A stretch of 64,000 nucleotides of DNA from NCBI GenBank assembly GCA_947095535.1, contig OX352773.1, forward strand, positions 129,906,830 through 129,970,829, in the 5' to 3' direction. The position numbers and the translations under genes are program-made. Below are positions 48,136-59,500 of this stretch, piece after piece. The stretch comes from Poecilobothrus nobilitatus. Its lineage: Eukaryota > Arthropoda > Insecta > Diptera > Dolichopodidae. The notes under the pieces are model-generated. The model ran no database searches, was not told the DNA's origin, and worked only from the letters and a program-made list of their open reading frames with translations. How positions within the stretch are numbered: position 1 is the stretch's first letter; every line of letters begins with the position of its first letter.

Positions 48136-48357
48136 CTATCTAGTTTTTATTAGTTCTTTATGAAAGAAAATTTGGTTATTCACAAATGTTTGTGTTGCTG
48201 CATCATTTCCGTTAACTGGATCTTGAACATTTGATAAAATTTTATTATCTAAATCATAATTTCCTTCAGAAGTTAGTTTGAAACCTATACCTGGAGGACC
48301 TTGAGTGTGCAGTTTTCTAGAAGAAGCTGTACTACGTCCAAACTTATCAAGTGACAT
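48136..48357 (-). CDS. Tail-fibre-like motif protein, Polinton-associated
   Basis: 73 codons. It contains KILSNVQDPVNGNDAATQTFV, a pattern that closely resembles the 'N-x-x-DP-x-x-x-x-DAA-x-x-x-YV' repeat of phage tail-fibre and baseplate proteins, preceded by a Gly/Pro-rich start (GPPGIGF). Together with the coiled-coil ORF directly downstream it looks like a fibre-type virion protein with a trimeric stalk. The role is inference from the motif only. Confidence 0.5.
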   Translation of the reverse strand: MSLDKFGRSTASSRKLHTQGPPGIGFKLTSEGNYDLDNKILSNVQDPVNGNDAATQTFVNNQIFFHKELIKTR

Positions 48358-48388
48358 ATTGATTTTTACTGATTGCTAATGTAAAATA

Positions 48389-49333
48389 CTATTGAATTAT
48401 ATTTGCTTCTCTCAATTCTTCAATTATAGATACAATTTCATTATGATGATTATTGTTACCAGCGGATTGTGATGCAATTAGAAGTCTTAATCTATCAACT
48501 AACTCATTAGGATCATCCCAATAAACATATTGATTTGATTGATTTGTATAATTTAATTGGGTTTTTGGTGTTAAAGATTTATGAAAAAACTGAGTAAAAT
48601 TTTTTTTCGTATGACCTGATCCAGTTTTTTTATGTCTAGTGTTATAATCATGTTCACATAATTTTCTTAATATATTCTTGAATTTAAAACCTTTGTTTCT
48701 CTTTATTTGTTCTAAAGGATTATAATTTCTTCTATGTGCATTCGTTTTGTTAAGAATTTGATGATACGTACTTAGATCACTTGTAGTATATTTTAGAGGT
48801 TTTTTTTTTAATATTAATTCATATAGACCATCAGTACCTTCAAAAACTTCCTTATCAATCACAATATTTTTATTAATTTCAACTATTTTAAAATTAGCGT
48901 TACCAAGTTTTCGCACATTTAATGATTCATCAAAATAGGGTCCATATGTCTTATCGAGATCTGACTTGTTTAGAAACAAAAATTGTGAAATTGATGGTGA
49001 TTGATCATTATCAAATATTATAGTATTCGGTGTTGAAGTTTTAAATTCATTTTAAGTATTACTTTTGTTGCTAGGTGTTTTAACTTCCAGCCTAAATGAC
49101 CTCATTAACTTAGAATTTTTATCATTATCATCACCCCATTCAATTTCAGGTTTGATATCTGGAATTCGTTGTTGTTTAATAATATTTGTTAATTCTTTTA
49201 ATGCTTTTGTAATTGGAGTAAAGTTTTCTTCCCGATTATCATCTTCTGAAAGCTTCTTAATTTTTAAAAATTGAAATTTTCTTTTTAAACTTTTACGAGT
49301 TTTACTTAAATCTTTCATAAGTGGTTCATCCAT
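48389..49333 (-). pseudogene. DUF8207-like Polinton protein
   Basis: Two collinear ORFs in the same frame (49052-49333 and 48389-48979) are separated by one in-frame TAA at 49052-49054, giving about 314 codons overall. The N-terminal part is basic and has a KALKELTNIIKQQ helix. The C-terminal part has YVYWDDPNELVDRLRLL and a terminal ELREANII, the pattern I associate with the DUF8207 family found in arthropod Polinton-like elements. Function not established. Confidence 0.7.
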
Positions 49334-49339
49334 TTTTTA

Positions 49340-49500
49340 ATTAGACACTAATCTGTTCAATTATTAACTGCAAATTAATAACCGAACTGTTCTATTGCTA
49401 ACTGCTAACTGGTAACCGCTAACTGCTAACTGTTAACAGCTAATTGCTAACTGCTATCTGCTAAATGACCTGTTCAGTTAATAACAAATTGTTAACTAAA
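49340..49500. repeat. TAACTGC short tandem repeats
   Basis: Irregular array of TAACTGC / TAACTGT heptamers (49376-49460) between the DUF8207-like gene and the ATPase. Such an array may be a transcription or replication element or simple slippage. Confidence 0.75.
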
Positions 49501-50134
49501 ATTTAGGAAATGCATCAAAATTTTTTCTATAACGACCATTATTTAAATTGCTATCTTTATCAATTAATAGAAAACCATATTTATCATTCCAGCAGCATGC
49601 ACTCAACTTTTTAAAATCATTATAAGACATATCATAATTTATATGATCATTATATATATGTTTTAAATTTAAATCATCTTGTTTGAAGATAATCAAAAAG
49701 TTGGCATTATCTCTAATTAAATGCTTTGAAATTCTTGTATAAGACTGACACAAATAAAAGCTATTTACTTCTTGATGTCGCCCCATGCAAAAATAGTTTC
49801 GTATGCTATCTTGCTTATCGCAAGCTACATCATCGAAAATAAATATTGAGTTCGGTTGTATATCCCATTCCTTTGATTGGTTTTATTAATTTTTTAAATA
49901 TTCATATTTAGGTTGATGTAATGATTTCGAGTAAATATATATATTTTGAAATTTAAGACCTTTAGAATCTAAAAGCATACTTATCATAACATTAGTTTTA
50001 CCACAATTTGACGGTTCGACTATTAATCCTCTTATACTGTCTGGAAAGCACTCAACATGCTTTTTATTTTTTTTTTCTGAATTTTGATCAAAATTATTAA
50101 TTTTAACTGCCTTATGTAATTTTATAAATTTCAT
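49496..50134 (-). pseudogene. Polinton DNA-packaging ATPase (FtsK/HerA type)
   Basis: The N-terminal ORF (49886-50134) has the Walker A loop PSNCGKTN after GLIVE. The Walker B strand SIFIFDDVACDKQD lies at about 49795-49850, and the C-terminal ORF (49496-49786) has MGRHQEVNSFYLCQSY and RYRKNFD. In Polintons and adeno-like viruses this ATPase translocates DNA into capsids. Two adjacent TAA stops near 49880-49886 and a deletion of about 20 codons between Walker A and B disable it. It is the last minus-strand gene before the plus-strand capsid block. Confidence 0.87.
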
Positions 50135-50232
50135 TTCTTTAACTTAAAGAAAGAATTCTTGTTTTAAATGATGATGAATTTTTTAAAAGGTAATTAGTGT
50201 TTGATTGACTTTCTTAAACTAAACTGCATATT

Positions 50233-50989
50233 ATGTTTCTTCACAATAAATATTCAAACAGTAATAGACAAACCATTAAAGGAAGAGGAATTATTAACTC
50301 ATTAATAAATAAATTACCATTTGAAGTACATTTACTTGGCTATAATTATTGCAGATCGGGGATAAAATTAGCAAAACGATTAGCTCGTGGTAATAAAGGG
50401 ATTAATGGTTTAGATGAAGCTTGTCGAGAGCATGATATAGTATATTCGAAAACTTCTAATCAAAATCAGCGTCATATAGATGACAATATACTAGCAGAAA
50501 ACGCTTGGCAAAGAGTTAAAGCTATAGACTCAAGTGTTGGTGAAAGGTTAAATTCATATCTAGTTACAAACGCAATGAAAGCTAAAGTTAAACTCGGTAT
50601 GGGTTTAAAAAAGAAAAAAAAAATTCAAAGAAAAAACCTTTGAAAAATGTTATAAAAGAAGTTAACTTAGCTATTAAAACCACAAAGAAACAAATGAATG
50701 ATAAAAATATTATAAAAATTACTTTAAATGCAGCTCGAAAGTTTTCTAAGAACCAGAAAAAAAATTTTATATCCCTCGAATAATTCCAGTACCAAAAATT
50801 GGAGAAGTTTTACCTTTAATCCCTATATTTGCTGGTTTATCAGCTATTGGAGCACTTTCTGGCGGTGCTGTAGGTATAGCACAAGCTGTAAATGATGCTA
50901 AAAGTGCTCGTAAACAATTACATGAGAGTGTGTGTCATAATAAAATTATGGAAGCAATAACATTAAGAGGAGGAAGTGATTACATTTAA
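50233..50989 (+). pseudogene. Phospholipase A2-type minor capsid protein
   Basis: The first ORF (50233-50643) has a parvovirus/adintovirus-type PLA2 domain: LPFEVHLLGYNYC as calcium loop start and LDEACREHDIVY with the catalytic His-Asp pair. The normal GPG of the calcium loop is changed to RSG, so activity would probably be lost. After a frameshift near 50640 a basic linker follows. A second frameshift near 50765 leads to a hydrophobic Gly/Ala-rich segment (LSAIGALSGGAVGIAQAV), typical of the membrane-active minor capsid protein, ending at 50987-50989. In relatives PLA2 helps virions cross membranes. Confidence 0.82.
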
Positions 50990-51465
50990 AACCACATATA
51001 AAAGGTTTAGGTCTGCTTTTGAATCCAAAAAACCATTAAATGAGCTACCCAAAAGAGCACTCAACAATTATGAGTTAGAAGAATTTGGAAGAAAGTATTT
51101 AAAATATTTCTGAGGAGTTTTTATGAGAGATAAATTACCGGCACATAAACCTCGGAAATATGAAACTGGTATAATAAATTTAGATAATTGTATTGGTAAT
51201 GGAACGCATTGGGTAGCTTATTACAAGAAACCGCAAATTGTGCAATATTTTGACAGTTTTGGAAGTAAGAAGTAATTTTATATTTACTCCCCATTAGAAG
51301 TAATTCAATATTTAGGAAATAATCTTGTGTATAATTACACAAAATATCAAAACTTTAATTCATATAATTGCGGTCATCTATGTTTAGAATTTTTATTTCA
51401 TATTGAAATAAAAATTGCGGTCATCTATGTAAAAATTTTTCTTTATTATTAGTCTGATTTAATTA
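50990..51465 (+). pseudogene. Adenain-like cysteine protease
   Basis: The reading includes PLNELPKRAL, GVFMRDKLP, NLDNCIGNGTHWVAYYK (catalytic His in GTHWV), QYFDSFGS and YNCGHLCLEF (catalytic Cys). This is the C5/C48-like maturation protease of adenoviruses and Polintons. Breaks: TGA at 51112-51114, TAA near 51275, and a short internal duplication of the Cys-box region (51370-51435). In active elements it cleaves capsid precursors. Confidence 0.85.
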
Positions 51466-51699
51466 AAAACTAACCTACATTAATAATTTTGTTCAAGTTC
51501 AAGATTCAAAAGAAACAAAAAGTACTGATAAAGAATAATTAGAATTTATCACAAAAAAAATTTAAAGAAAAATTGAATTGAAACATATTATATATGCATA
51601 TATCTATATAATTTTTTTTTTATTGTGTTGAATTAACCTTGAAAATCTATATAAAAGCGGAATGCATTTCTGAAATACCTCATTATTTCAATTAAAAAT

Positions 51700-52357
51700 A
51701 TGTCAATAACATTAACTTTAAACGGAAACTCTTCTATATTGACAACTAATTATTTTCCTCCTATAGACCTAAAGGGGAAAGAATATACGTGCGGTTTAGT
51801 AGATTTTCAAACCTATAATTCAATACCCAATATAGATGAGAAAAATAATAAATTTATTATTGATGATAAACCTATTATAATTCCAATAGGTTCATATGAA
51901 ATTGAAGATATTGAAACAATTCTCAGAAAAACGTTAAATATAACTAAAACAGATAAGGAAAAATTAATTTTAAGTGCGAAATTTTTGCTGATAAAGAAAT
52001 TGATTTTTCAAGAGAACTATTGGAGGATTATTAGGCTTCAGTAAAAAGAAATTATCGGCTAATAAATGGCATACTTCAGATCTTTTTGTTGATATTAACA
52101 AAATAAATATAGTAAGAATAGAATGTAATATAATCTCCGGAACGTATATAAATGAAGAGGAAGCATGCATTTTACATGCATTTTCTATTAGTGTTAGTCC
52201 TGGCTATAAAATAATTGAAGTTCCTAAAAGTGTAATTTATCTATCTGTAACTGTTGATCAGATAAGATCTATCATTATTAAATTACTTGATCAGAACAGA
52301 AATTTAATTAATTTTCAAGGAGAAGCAATAACACTTATTTTGCATTTAAAAGTTTAA
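51700..52357 (+). pseudogene. Penton-like minor capsid protein (single jelly roll)
   Basis: Starts MSITLTLNGNSS with CGLVDFQTYNSIPNI, the usual opening of Polinton penton proteins. A frameshift near 51980 moves to a frame with GLLGFSKKKL, VRIECNIISGTYIN and PGYKIIEVPK, and ends at 52355-52357. Length about 218 codons, as expected for the family. The stop is followed at once by the ATG of the major capsid gene (52359), an operon-like spacing. In virions it would occupy the five-fold vertices. Confidence 0.85.
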
Positions 52358-52358
52358 A

Positions 52359-53730
52359 ATGTTAGTGTTTAATCAAAATCAAGATTCTTATATATATTCT
52401 CAATGTCGATCTTCGCATTGCAATATATTAAAGTCAGCAGGAGGAGAAGGAACACAACACTACAAATCAAGAAAAAAATTAGCTGTCGAAAATCAGCAAT
52501 ATCTAAAATTACTTGGATACCAATTAAAATGAACCTTTTTGGTGAACTTGTTTTTGATGAAACTATAATTAGTGCTCACTGGCATACATATTATCCATTC
52601 AACATAACCAATACAAACACCAATAGTAATATAAGAATAGTAATACAAAATCAGAATTTAAATATATTACCTTCAACAAGTTTTATTTATATAGAAGGAT
52701 ATCTATCACATCACGATAGAACGACTCTTAAAAATTTTAAGCTAGTTAATAATGCTGCACCATTTCTATTTCAGAGAATTGCTCATACCCTTAATGGTAA
52801 GAAAATTGATCATAATAATAAGGTTGGTATAACTTCAACGCTAAAAAATTACATTTCACTTAATGAAAACGAAAGCAGTGCTTTATTCAATGCGAGTTCG
52901 TCCCCAAAAACATCAATTCAGTTGGAAGAGCATTATTTCCGTTTTTACGTTCCTTTAAAGAGATTATTAGGATTTGCGGAAGATTATAAAAACTATATTC
53001 CTAACGCACAACATGAATTGATATTAACACGCGCTGGAAGCAACAACAATTCATTAATATGTTCAAATGCTACTGAGAAGCCGGATATTACTATTACAAA
53101 ACTAGGCTGGAGAGTTCAACATGTTAATTTGATGGATGCACCAAAAGACCAATTATATAAAAGTATTGGTAATGGTTCTGTTATGAAAATGGGTTTTAGA
53201 AATTGGGACTTAAACGAGAATCCATCATTACCGCCAGCAAATCACTTCATTTGGAATGTTAAATCATCTTCACAATTAGAAAAACCTCGTTTTATTATTT
53301 TCACTCTACAAACTGATCAACAAAATATCGAAGAAAATCTTTAAAACCTTTCAATATTTAATCATTGTGATGTTTCTAATTTAAAACTATATTTAAATTC
53401 TCAAGTATATCCGTATGAAGATATGAATTTAGAGTTTTCAAAAAATCGTTATGATTTAGCATATGAAGCCTACTCGAACGAAGTACTTACTACAATCATC
53501 AAACATCAGAACCTTTAGTTTGATGGGGTAATTTTAAAGATTCATCTCCAATTTTTATAATTGACACCCGCTACCAAAATAAAGATCCTAAAATGGGTCC
53601 AGTTGATATAAAAATTGGGCTCAGAACTATCAAAAGAATTCCAGAAAAAACTACCGCTTACTGTCTTATTATTCATGATCGCTTAGTAGAGTTTAAACCG
53701 TTAACAGGTGAAGTAAGTACAATTATTTAA
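52359..53730 (+). pseudogene. Double-jelly-roll major capsid protein
   Basis: Total length about 457 codons, matching the arthropod Polinton/adintovirus family. The first about 57 codons (with SAGGEGTQHYKSRKKLA) are in frame 1. From about 52534 the long ORF carries IRIVIQNQNLNILPSTSF, GFAEDYKNY, HELILTRAG and KSSSQLEKPRF. After a stop at 53342-53344 the same frame continues (KLYLNSQVYPYED), then a shift near 53515 leads to DTRYQN, TAYCLIIHDRLVEF and the stop at 53728-53730. About 270 codons in the centre are unbroken, the best preserved part of the element. Confidence 0.88.
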
Positions 53731-53857
53731 ATTTCTAAATAAAGATAAATGAATTGATTTAAATTTATAAAATATAGAACTTGTATACGAATAAGGTAAC
53801 ATTAATAAACTCAAAATCTTGCGTTTATGATTGAATTACTCTTCTGAAACATAAAAA

Positions 53858-54319
53858 ATGGAATATCTAATAATCGATATACAAGGTTTTCGAGATAATA
53901 ATAAAAAAATCATTTTAAAAGAAATCGCTATTATTTCATCAAATGATGAAATTCAGCATTTTATAATAAAACCACCTTATGGTTACCATTATTTATATAC
54001 AAAAGCAAAATATACAAACAAATGGCTGACTAAAAATCATCACGGCTTACAATGGTCGGATGGTAAAACACATTTTTGTGATGTCATCAATTTTATAAAA
54101 ATTTTTATATCTAATCAAACAAAAGTTTATGTTAAAGGAAAACAATCTTGGATTATTAACATATTGAAAAATAATAATGTTTTGGATTTGAATAATCGTG
54201 ATTCTACATGTTTAAAAATATTGAAGAATCAACAAATTCATTGTTCTAAAAGATGTTCTTTTAACCACATTGGTGTGTGTGCTTTGGAAAATGTTTACTT
54301 GTTAAAATTGCTGATTTAG
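53858..54319 (+). CDS. Polinton-associated protein, possible exonuclease-like fold
   Basis: 153 codons, unbroken. It starts MEYLIIDIQGF, followed by IKPPYGYHYL, WLTKNHHGLQW, a KVYVKGKQSW block and CALENVYLL. The D-I-Q start, a VKG-x-x-K segment and the C-terminal Cys/Asn helix recall DnaQ-type 3'-5' exonuclease folds without all catalytic acids. I recognise the pattern from insect Polinton-like elements but know no demonstrated function. It is the last gene of the plus-strand block. Confidence 0.6.
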   Translation: MEYLIIDIQGFRDNNKKIILKEIAIISSNDEIQHFIIKPPYGYHYLYTKAKYTNKWLTKNHHGLQWSDGKTHFCDVINFIKIFISNQTKVYVKGKQSWIINILKNNNVLDLNNRDSTCLKILKNQQIHCSKRCSFNHIGVCALENVYLLKLLI

Positions 54320-54406
54320 GTAATTCAAAAGTATTTAAGAAGAGAAATTATTTGAAACATATTCATTTCACTATTGGCTATCGATCGTTTTAATTAAATA
54401 ATTAAA

Positions 54407-54577
54407 AAAATTAATATAGATAAAATACAAAAGGTCTTCAATAAAAATCAGTTTTCAAAAGGTTATGAAAGATTAAAGGATACTTCAACGGAATCTACAA
54501 AGAAATGGGGGGAAGAAATGAGAAGTCAATATCATAAAAAGAAAATTAGTGAGCAGTATCAAAAACAACCTAAATAG
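54407..54577 (+). CDS. Short basic ORF, remnant
   Basis: About 56 codons without ATG at the beginning (reading INIDKIQKVFNKNQF, then STESTKKWGEEMRS), ending at 54575-54577. Rich in Lys and Gln; possibly the C-terminal end of a broken gene. Not recognised. Confidence 0.3.
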   Translation, partial: KINIDKIQKVFNKNQFSKGYERLKDTSTESTKKWGEEMRSQYHKKKISEQYQKQPK

Positions 54578-54691
54578 GAAATAAAATAAATAAAAATATA
54601 AAATTGTTAAAAATAAAAAACTAAATTAAAATTAAATGTGTATCTTTTATTTATTTAAAAAATTTAGCATATGTGTATATATATTATATAT

Positions 54692-54964
54692 TTATTCCAT
54701 TTCTATAGAGGAATCATCATCTTCATCATAGAATTCTTCAATTTCTGTTCTACTGAATTTAATTTTATGTGTTGGACCACATTCACCTTCATTTATAACC
54801 ACGTAATTTCCATTATCCAATCTCCTCATTTCCTTTTCTGTTAACTTGTTATATCTTATGGGTAGGAATATTCTAAACTTTTTAGTCGTTAAAATTATTC
54901 TTTCCCCATATTTAGTAGGAATTTTATTCAAGTTAATAATTTTAAAACTTTTATTTTGTTTCAT
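54692..54964 (-). CDS. Small Polinton-associated protein
   Basis: 90 codons, unbroken, with FRIFLPIRYNKLTEKEM, a GNYVVINEGECGPTHKIKF core and an acidic tail (DEDDDSSIEME). Similar short proteins with an FLP-x-R-Y motif are found near polymerase genes of insect Polinton-like elements. Function unknown. It faces the capsid block from the opposite strand. Confidence 0.5.
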   Translation of the reverse strand: MKQNKSFKIINLNKIPTKYGERIILTTKKFRIFLPIRYNKLTEKEMRRLDNGNYVVINEGECGPTHKIKFSRTEIEEFYDEDDDSSIEME

Positions 54965-55625
54965 TTCAGAAACTTTTATAGTTTTAATGATAGAATTAAA
55001 TTTATTATTTATGTCATCAATAAATGTATCAATTTTTTATTTTTTTAAATTTTTCAAAATTTAAATTTAAAAGTCTAGTTCGGTTGGCTGTTGAATTAAA
55101 ACTAAATAAAGAAATTAAGTTATATTATTTTAATTAGAATAACTGAATTTAAATAGAAGGATGAATGTGGTTTTATAGTATGCTAATATTTTAATGAAAA
55201 TTTAAAGCAATTGCTAGTATTGTGAATTCAATGCAAAAAAATATATATTTTGAATTTGTTTATGAAGATAATAAAATTTAAATTAACTAGAAAGTTTTTT
55301 TCCATACCACTATTGTTTGCTAGTTCATGTTAAAACCTAAATTTATTATAGAATGTTTGCGGTTAAACAATTTTTATCAAATAATTATGTTTACAGTTAT
55401 ATATAAATATAAATATATAATATGTTTACAGTTATATATAATTGAAAATTTCTCAAAGGCTAATTATTGTAAAGTATTTTAATATTTAAAATCTTTATCC
55501 AAAACTTTTTAATTTAAATTGTTTTATCATAGCTACTAATTTATTATGAGCATGCTTCAGTTAGAAAGTATCAATTGTGTTTGATAGTCTTATATTTTAA
55601 ATTTTTATTTGTTTTTTTTGAAAAA
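54965..55625. other. AT-rich intergenic segment of the Polinton
   Basis: No ORF of interest; includes a duplicated TATGTTTACAGTTATATATAA block near 55385-55440. Confidence 0.5.
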
Positions 55626-56076
55626 ATGCCAAGCAATATTGAAATTATGAAAATGGGACATTCATGGATTTCCTTGCAACTATCAAATACTAGAGTGCTC
55701 ACAATTTGGAAAACCGTGTTGTGTGGTTTATAGATTCTTCGACGATTTGAGAGTATTTATATTTAATTGCATCTATGAATTTGCGGAAGCTTGCATCTTA
55801 AATCCGCAAGAAATGGTGTTTTGTTTTCATTGTTTTTTACGTAAAAACGAAGAAGCGCAACGTCACAACAACAAATCTTGCGCTGGAAGTTTTAAGTTGC
55901 TGTATCATACTGCCGGCTTTGATTCTGTAGATGAAGCCAAAGATTTTATTTAAAAAATGGGACCTCTATGTATAAGTTGCGGTGTAACAAAAAATTACTG
56001 CAAAATCTTGCTAACAAATGAATTTGAAGAAAAAGCTGCAGAAATCAGAAACGGTTTGAAGCGAAATTTTTGTTAA
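55626..56076 (+). pseudogene. Cys-rich Polinton-associated gene, possible BIR remnant
   Basis: Three frames in sequence: the ATG at 55626 with HSWISLQL, the ORF 55723-55953 with FAEACILNPQEMVFCFHC and a following His and Cys, then MGPLCISCG...NYC to a stop at 56074-56076. The C-x2-C, H, C arrangement after an 'AEACI...D/E-x-V-x-CF' stretch recalls a BIR zinc-binding fold as in IAP proteins, but spacing differs and Asp/Gly positions are missing. Treat it as an unrecognised Cys-rich gene with a weak BIR hint. Confidence 0.35.
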
Positions 56077-56508
56077 ATAAATGTACTTTTTTATTGGATA
56101 TAAATAAAAAATAATGATATACTTAATAATATTGTTCTTTTTATTCAATTAATTTCAAACTTAATTTTAACATTTTCAGATACAAAAAAATTAAAATAGA
56201 AATTTTTTAGATACTTATATTAATTAACATTATAACTATAATATATGTAAAGCCCGCAAATTAATTTAATATATTATTTTTTTAATTTAATTAATAAATT
56301 TACATTACATGTGAATCGAGAGTAATTAATTTTGAAAAAATTTAAAATTAATATATTACATTACAATTTTTTTGACTACAATTACATAATTTTTATATAA
56401 ATATTATATCTTATAATTTTTATGTTTATTTTTTAATTATAAATTATCAATAAAACTAACTGACTGCGATTATATGTATGTATGAGATATTTTTTTAAAT
56501 TTTTTATT
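56077..56508. other. AT-rich intergenic segment
   Basis: No gene recognised; it lies between the Cys-rich gene and the end of the polymerase gene. Confidence 0.5.
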
Positions 56509-59500
56509 TCATTCTTTTATAGAATAATGATTCCAAGGTAAAGTACTAATTCCATCATTTAATATAAATCTCTTATCATCTAGATAACTGAATGATATCT
56601 TATTTAAATTTTGTGTGTTTATATTATGATTCTTACTTCTAAAAGTTAACATATTTTTCATTAAAATTTCTTTTCTATATAAACAGTTTCTATAATCATC
56701 GATAGTGATATCTTTAACAATACATTTCTTAACACCTTTAGCTGTATTTATTTTTTTATTTTCAATATCAATTGAATACATCTTAGATCTTAATCCTATA
56801 AATTCTTTAATGCTTCGTCCATTACACTCATCCTTTATCATACCAAGTACCTTTTTTTTTCTAGAAATATTATAAGGATTATCAATAGAATATTCTGAAG
56901 TATCATAGAAATTTTGTATGTCAGGTAATATATCCGTATAAAAATATTTTGTTTTTATAATATAAATGAAAGAGTCTGTATCCATATAATTTAGAGAAAT
57001 ATTATCATTATATTTTGGTTTGATATAGCTATAATAAAAATCATACATTTTTAACTTAGATAATTCTAAAACCGTAAAACCTGCATATAATGGTTTATTA
57101 TAATATGTGTTTACTCTACTCATTTGAATAGCAACCATATTCTTTGTAAAATGTGTTAAACTATGAAAATTTGATCTTGAAGTTAATGCACGCACTCCTA
57201 AACATCTACCTTGACTTTCCCAAGAATTTACAATTTTAACATTTACTCTCTTATCAACATTTTCCATTGTTTTACCAAAAGTTGCGTTATTTATTAATTT
57301 AAAGAAACTCTTATCGAATTCATTTGTAGCTCTGGTTTGATATAAATTATTGAAATCAATAAATTTTTTTAACCAACATGATTGTTTAAACATTAAAACT
57401 CTATGAATTTTTTTTAGTTTTAATCCGTTTTTTAAGCACTGCTTTAAATTTCTACAGTGAATAATATAATTATTCTTATCCTCTACATCTGCAACTAATT
57501 TTGGAATCTTTATTTTAAATGTTTTTTTTATTTTCTGCACAAAATGGTAAATTGCTATGTTCATCATGTATTGAAATAGGATATTCCAAATCTACTTCCA
57601 AAACATAACCTATTTCCGAATCATCAGCAATATTTATTACATCAATTTCAGTATTTTCACTTCATTCAAAATTTGAGGTAAGTACTGAGACTGAGCGAAA
57701 CCATAGAGATTATTTAGATCAAGATATACTATATATGATGATGGTTCTGACTCTTTAAAATTAATCATATACTTATTATTGGCAACTGAGTGTCTTAATG
57801 AACACTGTGTTAAACCTCCTCTAATACCATTTTTAAAAAAATTATACATACTAATGTCTGTTAATAATTCAAGCTCAACTCGTGTTTTTTTTAACATAGC
57901 ATCACATGCTAATCCTGGAATTGTAAAGTATTGGCACGGATCTAAAGAATATATCTGTTTGCAAATTTTTCGAAAATTTTGAAATATATCTGTTAATAAG
58001 AGTACATCAGATTTTAAATAAATTTCTAAATAATCTTTCAAACTTTTACATTTAAATTTTTCCCACATATTTTTAGCGTGAAGATAATCTGATTCTGAGC
58101 AAATACTATTTGTAAATATATTATTAAAGCATTCTTGTGCAGGTAATTCAATTCATTTAATTTTTCCCATGAATCTAAATATTCGTAAGCAAAAATTCCT
58201 TTCCGTCTAATAAGACTAAACATATCATTTGAGGGAAACATTTTTCTAGTATTTATTAATTCTACATCTTCTAAATTAGATGCTAGCGATTCTAAACTTG
58301 ATGCCATAAATCTAAAAGAGTCTAAAAATCTCAATTCAAACGACATTTTATTTTCAATTTCGATCCATTTGGATAATGAAATGTAATGTTCTTTATTAGA
58401 TGGAATAACTTGAATTTTCCCCGGATAGTCATTTAATACTTTGATAACAATCACATCCTGAAAAATTATGCAAGAAAATTGGAATAAAATTTGGAATAGA
58501 ATAATTCAAATTACAAATAGAGTGTGCTGGACCTCGATACTTGCCAGTTAAATGACAATGATCAATTACCCTATCTTTATCTAATTTTTGTATACTAAAG
58601 TGGTAGTATCCTTTATTAAATTCGCTATAAAATCCTTTTTTCCTTAAACATTTTATATAATACGCGGAAGAATAGGGCATATGTTCTTGAATATCTGTTG
58701 TTGATGATGATTTCGGATCTAGCAAACAAGTATCTATACTTTTAAGTATGCATTCGAAATCTGCATAAACAGTAAATGGAAGATCAATCTTTTTATCAAA
58801 ATTTTTAAATTTTAATATTTTATTTTTAGCTGATGGCATTGTTGTAACAATTTTGTTGCATTCGTTCTCATGTTGTTTTAAAGATGTTTCACTATAGAAA
58901 TTCAATAAGCAATAGTTACACAAATAAATGCGAACTTTACTTTTAGTAATTTGGGATTTTATTAACCTAGAAATATGTTTAATCCAAACATAGTGACTTT
59001 TTTCTTCATTTTGAATTATTGAGAGATTTATATGAATAGGTTTCTGCTTCATTGTAGAATAATATGGTCCTACTATTTGGAAAAAATCACTATCACGTGT
59101 TTCGACTCTTTCAAAACCAAAAACATTCACGCTAATTGTAGGGTTTAATTCCTCAAATAATTTAACTTTATTAACTTTAAGAGGAAATTCCATTTCATCA
59201 AAAATCAACTCTACATTATTCTGTAAGACTATTCTATTTGCAGCTACATCTCGGATTCTATATGTTGAGGCAATTCCTTATCCCCATTATGTAGAGATGA
59301 TATTACACTCCATTTAAAACAATATTCATCTGAATTCATTACATTAACACAGACCTTCTTCCGTTTTATAAAATTTGGTAATGGCAAATATTGCGATCCT
59401 CGTAGCGGTTTATATTGATTGATATTAATTTCTAAGTGAACTATTCTAATTAGGGCCCAACCACTATCTCGTTCTTGAAATTCATCCGTCTTTTCCATGA

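Noticed and set aside
46094..51280. Recoded TGA codons in the Polinton genes
   Set aside because: Several in-frame stops are TGA, but TAA stops and frameshifts also occur in the ATPase, protease and DUF8207-like genes, so ordinary decay is the simpler explanation.
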